Below are positions 5,680 to 8,098 of a stretch of DNA of 8,098 bases, in pieces; within the stretch, counting starts at the first letter, position 1; the number at the start of each line of letters is the position of its first letter. Below the pieces are notes generated by a model. It searched no databases and was not told the origin of the DNA. It worked only from the letters and a program-made list of their open reading frames with translations. The DNA is taken from NCBI GenBank assembly GCA_039930945.1, contig JBDTSW010000097.1:1-8098 (forward strand). Direction: 5' to 3'. The translations under genes and the position numbers were made by a program. This stretch comes from JBDTSW01 sp039930945 (GTDB lineage: Bacteria > Actinomycetota > Thermoleophilia > Solirubrobacterales > 70-9).

Positions 5680-5764
5680 CCTGGTGTCATGTTCTTCTTC
5701 GCCAATCCCGCGGGTATCGCGCCGGCCCCAGGGAGTTCAGTGCGAGGCACACAGGCATGGATCC

Positions 5765-5965
5765 GTGCGTCGTAGCGAGATCCGAGAGGGGCAGGATCTT
5801 TCAACCCGCGACCTCCGGGTTTATCTGAACTCGGCCCTTCGCGCCGCCCTGGGGACGTCGCTGGGGCAGGTGGCGAGCGATCTCGAACTCGAATCCTTGT
5901 TCTCCCGATTGCTCCGCGAACGCCCTGGCTTATCTGGGTGCACGACCTCGAGGTCGGCGACGTGA
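5765..5965 (+). pseudogene. Possible remnant of a small gene next to the insertion sequence
   Basis: From a GTG at 5765 a frame encodes a plausible helical stretch (STRDLRVYLNSALRAALGTSLG, then DLELESLFSRLLRERPG) that turns into Ser/Thr/Arg-rich text typical of a wrong frame shortly before its stop. Around 5926 a neighbouring frame reads WLIWVHDLEVGDVMVDG, which also looks coding-like. This could be a frameshifted or IS-interrupted small gene, or chance. I recognise no family and the evidence is weak. Confidence 0.2.
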
Positions 5966-5984
5966 TGGTTGATGGGTCGACTCG

Positions 5985-6115
5985 CGTGGAGCGACTCCGG
6001 CCGCTCCGGTCTATGGTGGGCCGCCGCCGCAAGGCGGGAGCCACCCGGATTGTGGGAGCTGGCCGGGAGGTTCATCTCAGACGGATGGGCATCAAACGGG
6101 GCAAACGGGGGAGTC
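5985..6115 (-). ncRNA. Candidate bridge/seek RNA of the IS110-family element
   Basis: In the transposase reading direction, the transposase stop is followed by non-coding sequence with nested structure. CCACC at 6041-6045 pairs with GGTGG at 6015-6019 and encloses an internal loop and an inner CCGCC/GGCGG stem (6024-6028 with 6033-6037) capped by a four-base loop. GGAGCG (5988-5993) pairs with CGCTCC (6002-6007) in a second hairpin. IS1111-type elements encode their guide RNA downstream of the transposase, which fits this location. No promoter, boundary or loop-to-target match was verified. Confidence 0.25.
6093..6110. repeat. Tandem 9-bp repeat
   Basis: CAAACGGGG occurs twice in direct succession (6093-6101 and 6102-6110), five bases beyond the transposase stop codon in the transposase 3' flank. 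The copies are identical. Confidence 0.85.
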
Positions 6116-7144
6116 TCATGGAGCCGGGGCAATCGCCTCCTCACCGAGCTCACGCAAGGTGTGGAAGGCCCGCCGTGCGAGCTTGCGGGCGATCGTCAGC
6201 GAGGCCCGGGTGTGCGAGAGGCCGCGCTCCTTGAGCGCGAGGTAGTCCTCGTGGTCGGGACTGCGGGGACGACAGGCCGACTGCGCCGACTCGTAAAGCG
6301 CCCAGCGCAGATGCGGCGAGCCCTGCTTGGTGAGCTTGCCGAGGCGGCTGCGGCGATCGGAGCGATGGACGCCGACGTCGAGGCCGGCGATTCGCACCGC
6401 CTGGCGCGAGCGCGAAAGCCGCGTCGCGTCGCCGAGCTCAGCGACGATCACCGGCGCGGTCAGCTCGCCGATCCCGAAGTGGGCCTTGACGATCGCCCGG
6501 CAGCCGGGCTGGCGGCGGGCAAAGCGCCTCAGCTCGCGTTCGATCGGGGCGATCCGCTCCTCGAGCGCCGCGATCATCTGAAGCCCGACCTCGATCCGCT
6601 CGCGGGCGGCCGGGCTGAGCTCGCGAGCCTCGAGCCAGTCGCGGGCCCGGTCGCCTGAGACGCCCTGGGGGAGCGAGGGCTGGCCGAGGTGAAAGAGCGT
6701 CGCCTGGATCCGCTGGCGCCAGCTCGTGGCCTCGTCGACGAGTGTCTTTCGAAGCCGGGTTCGGGTGCGCAGCTCGCAGATGTGATCGGGCGGGATCCAG
6801 GCCTCGGGCAGGCGTCCCTCGGTGAGCAGCGTCCGCAGCCAGCGTGCGTCGGCGCGGTCGGTCTTGGCGCGTCGCTTTCGGCCCTTCAGGGCGCTGGTCT
6901 CGGTGACTTCGGCCAGGTGCGGCACGGCGCCGGCCGACTCCAGCGCGTGAACGACGAAGTACCAGCCGGTGCAGGCCTCGACCGCGACGTGGACCTCGCG
7001 CTCGGGATAGCGCCCGACCCACTCGACCACCGCATCGGGCGTCGAGGGGATTCTCCCGGTCTTGACTTCGCCGCTCGCGGTGTCGAGGGCATCGAAGGTG
7101 ATCTGGGCTCGGTGGATGTCGAATCCTGCGTTTACGATGGTCAT
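6116..7144 (-). CDS. IS110-family transposase (DEDD recombinase)
   Basis: A full-length 342-residue transposase. The N-terminal RuvC-like DEDD domain shows Asp9 in NAGFDIHRAQ, Glu56 in VAVEACTGW, and the strongly typical KTDRADARWL with Asp96 and Asp99. A long helical middle (about 120-215) follows. The C-terminal Transposase_20-type domain begins at about 216 with AHFGIGELTAPVIVAELGDATRL. It continues with IAGLDVGVHRSDRRSRLGKL, where Ser262 lies where the catalytic serine is expected, and with KQGSPHLRWALYESAQSA. All key residues look intact and there is no frameshift, so the enzyme could be active. The ATG at 7144 has a good SD (GGGAGG on the - strand, six bases away), but that SD is paired in a long stem. 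It is on the same strand as the glycosyltransferase gene upstream and may receive readthrough from it. Confidence 0.93.
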   Translation of the reverse strand: MTIVNAGFDIHRAQITFDALDTASGEVKTGRIPSTPDAVVEWVGRYPEREVHVAVEACTGWYFVVHALESAGAVPHLAEVTETSALKGRKRRAKTDRADARWLRTLLTEGRLPEAWIPPDHICELRTRTRLRKTLVDEATSWRQRIQATLFHLGQPSLPQGVSGDRARDWLEARELSPAARERIEVGLQMIAALEERIAPIERELRRFARRQPGCRAIVKAHFGIGELTAPVIVAELGDATRLSRSRQAVRIAGLDVGVHRSDRRSRLGKLTKQGSPHLRWALYESAQSACRPRSPDHEDYLALKERGLSHTRASLTIARKLARRAFHTLRELGEEAIAPAP

Positions 7145-7145
7145 G

Positions 7146-7213
7146 AGGGACCTCCCGTCTTGCTCTTACTACTTGCGAGTGCAGCGTCACCCGCTGAGCG
7201 GACGGAGGTCCCT
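7146..7213 (-). promoter_or_regulatory. Stem-loop masking the transposase ribosome binding site
   Basis: AGGGACCTCC (7146-7155) and GGAGGTCCCT (7204-7213) are perfectly complementary 10-bp arms. After one bulged base they extend by GTC/GAC (7157-7159 with 7201-7203). The 41-base loop itself contains a perfect small hairpin, CAGCG (7182-7186) with CGCTG (7192-7196). In the transposase mRNA, the SD GGGAGG sits in the arm next to the ATG, so folding would hide it. The likely role is to limit translation, especially of readthrough transcripts; it could also mark the element's end. Confidence 0.6.
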
Positions 7214-7226
7214 TAGTTCATGCCAT

Positions 7227-8098
7227 CTATGAGCCCGGCGGACCTGCCCGGGCACGCGGCAGCAGGGCCACAAGCACCAACCCGAAGAACCACGGCAAAT
7301 ACAGATAAAACCAATGATCCACCCCCAACAACGCCCCGATCAGCACAGCCGCCGCTAACGCCGCCACCTGCCCCACCGAGCGCCGTCGCGGCACCACTGC
7401 CACCAGCAGCGCCAGGCCCACTGCCCCCACCTTCACCACCGTCTGTAGCCACTCGAGGCCGGGTTCCTGGCCCCAGATCGAGAAGGGGCTCTCGCGGTCG
7501 ATCTGCATCGCGATCGTGCGGTCGTAGAAGGTCTTGAGGCCGGGGTCGAGGGTGGCTTGGAGGAGTAGGAGCGCGCAGGTGGCGACGAAGGCGAGCGAGA
7601 ACCAGAACACCGGACCGAAGCCGAACCAGGCGAAGCGCGACGGACGCTCGCCGGACTCGTCCGCCGACGGCCGCCTCAACCGGTCCGCCAACCCCCTCTC
7701 CCCCATCGCGAACAGCGGTACCAGCGCCAGCGGGGCGAACTTGACCATGCTCGCCATGCCCAAGAACACGCCGCGGCCGACCGGCGAGGCGAAGGCCACC
7801 AGCGCCCAGATCAGGCCCGCGGCTACCAGCGAGTCGTTGGAGTTCGATTGCAGGGCGTAGGTCGTGTAGGGGTAGGCACACCAGGCGAAGGCGAGGACGA
7901 TCCCCAGCGCGGTGCCCTCGGACCTGGCGGCCGCCGCCTCCTCGTCGGAGGCGTCGTCGCGGGCTCGCCGCAGCCGCCGGCCCAGCACGAACAGCCCGAC
8001 GATCGTCGCCAGGTCGAAGAAGATCGCGGCGCCGTGGGAGGCGGGCAGCTCGTCCCACTCGCCGTCCCAGGGCATCGCCAGCTCGAAGGGGACGTAGG
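7227..8098 (-). CDS. GT87-like polytopic membrane glycosyltransferase (3' part, cut by window edge)
   Basis: This is the C-terminal portion of a multi-spanning membrane protein resembling GT87/DUF2029 polyprenyl-phosphate-dependent mannosyltransferases, which add sugars to cell-envelope lipids or glycans on the outer face of the membrane. The frame stays open through the window edge: upstream of an internal ATG at 8075 it reads YVPFELA, so the true start lies outside. At least six to seven hydrophobic segments are visible, including FFDLATIVGLFVLG, LAFAWCAYPYTTYALQ, FWFSLAFVATCALLLL and HWFYLYLPWFFGLVLVALLP. Features often seen in this group are the SNSND loop after a helix and the VKFAPLALVPLFA segment (a 'K.AP' pattern). 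The stop is 14 bases from the stem in front of the transposase, so the insertion sequence sits right at its 3' end. Whether the last few residues (PRARAGPPGS) are native cannot be decided here. Confidence 0.75.
   Translation of the reverse strand, partial: YVPFELAMPWDGEWDELPASHGAAIFFDLATIVGLFVLGRRLRRARDDASDEEAAAARSEGTALGIVLAFAWCAYPYTTYALQSNSNDSLVAAGLIWALVAFASPVGRGVFLGMASMVKFAPLALVPLFAMGERGLADRLRRPSADESGERPSRFAWFGFGPVFWFSLAFVATCALLLLQATLDPGLKTFYDRTIAMQIDRESPFSIWGQEPGLEWLQTVVKVGAVGLALLVAVVPRRRSVGQVAALAAAVLIGALLGVDHWFYLYLPWFFGLVLVALLPRARAGPPGS

Larger units (their letters stand above)
5622..6115. other. Gene-poor stretch between nuclease and transposase
   Basis: There is no confident gene in these 494 bases. 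The stretch contains an 8-bp-stem hairpin after the nuclease gene (5650-5679), a possible gene remnant (5765-5965), a 14-bp palindrome (5943-5956), two structured hairpins (5988-6007 and 6015-6045) and a tandem 9-bp repeat (6093-6110). The right half is probably the 3' flank of the insertion sequence; the exact border is not visible to me. Confidence 0.6.
5985..7213 (-). mobile_element. IS110-family insertion sequence (borders approximate)
   Basis: The element contains one apparently intact transposase gene of the IS110 family. These elements move by a DEDD/Ser recombinase guided by a structured RNA and usually leave neither terminal inverted repeats nor clear target duplications, so ends cannot be fixed from a single copy. 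On the transposase 5' side, only 82 bases separate it from the stop of the neighbouring glycosyltransferase gene. On the 3' side, a structured non-coding stretch of at least 130 bases follows. A short leading flank and long trailing flank is the layout of the IS1111 subgroup. The given borders are the outer edges of the structures I can see. Confidence 0.5.

Noticed and set aside
5778..5802. AGATCC/GGATCT hairpin followed by a few T residues
   Set aside because: A six-bp stem with a ten-base loop and a very short T run is weak, and no gene ends nearby on either strand.
5631..6044. - strand frame in the gene-poor stretch
   Set aside because: The translation is Arg/Ser/Pro-rich without structure or motif, typical of GC-rich non-coding DNA.
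5969..6658. + strand frame overlapping the transposase
   Set aside because: It is mostly antisense to the intact transposase gene, which has all DEDD residues.
6064..7157. Inverted CGGGAGGT (6064-6071) and ACCTCCCG (7150-7157) as element ends
   Set aside because: Only 8 bp match exactly, and one copy is the transposase SD. An end at 6064 would leave too little room for a 3' guide RNA. Not strong enough to call an IS1111 subterminal repeat.
7213..8058. Alternative - strand frame over the glycosyltransferase
   Set aside because: It gives Gly/Arg/Ala-rich text, while the adjacent frame gives alternating membrane helices and a GT87-like pattern.

Overview
The window is very GC-rich, with strong G/C preference at third codon positions, GTG starts, and several genes that lack a Shine-Dalgarno (SD) sequence. 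That, plus the style of the proteins (a GT87-like membrane glycosyltransferase, a sigma factor/ImmA-IrrE cassette, a small 'MW.FTT' protein), points to a high-GC actinobacterium. Thermoleophilia/Solirubrobacterales would be my guess, from impression only. The content is accessory-type: regulatory cassette, toxin-antitoxin pair, small orphan genes, a nuclease and an insertion sequence. No rRNA, tRNA or CRISPR array was seen.

Left part (166-2327, + strand): a compact four-gene run. It encodes a sigma-70-like factor, a protein with a probable XRE-like helix-turn-helix and acidic tail, a small unknown protein joined by a start/stop overlap, and an ImmA/IrrE-type zinc metallopeptidase (HEIGH plus a downstream Glu). 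By analogy with ImmA/ImmR and IrrE(PprI)/DdrO, I infer a protease-controlled regulatory switch with its own sigma factor. This is the most interesting system in the window. It runs into a convergent type II toxin-antitoxin module (2336-3055, - strand): a PIN-domain toxin and a Phd/YefM-like antitoxin. The antitoxin promoter can be read well: it is leaderless, with a 7-1-7 palindrome over the -10.

Middle (3173-4611): two tiny membrane proteins on the - strand overlap by ATGA. Facing away from them is a three-gene + strand run of small soluble or weakly hydrophobic proteins (3720-4611), two of which have excellent SD sequences. No function is recognised, although the second (3971-4300) looks like a conserved actinobacterial/phage family. 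A free-standing GIY-YIG nuclease with a C-terminal DUF4357-like domain follows (4752-5621), probably also leaderless.

Right part (5622-8098): about 490 bp without a confident gene, holding hairpins, a tandem repeat and a possible gene remnant. Next comes an apparently intact IS110-family (DEDD) transposase on the - strand (6116-7144). Its SD lies in one arm of a long stem. The short upstream and long structured downstream flanks fit the IS1111-type layout, so the downstream flank is a candidate bridge/seek RNA. The window ends in the 3' part of a GT87-like polytopic glycosyltransferase gene (7227-8098, - strand), cut by the window edge.
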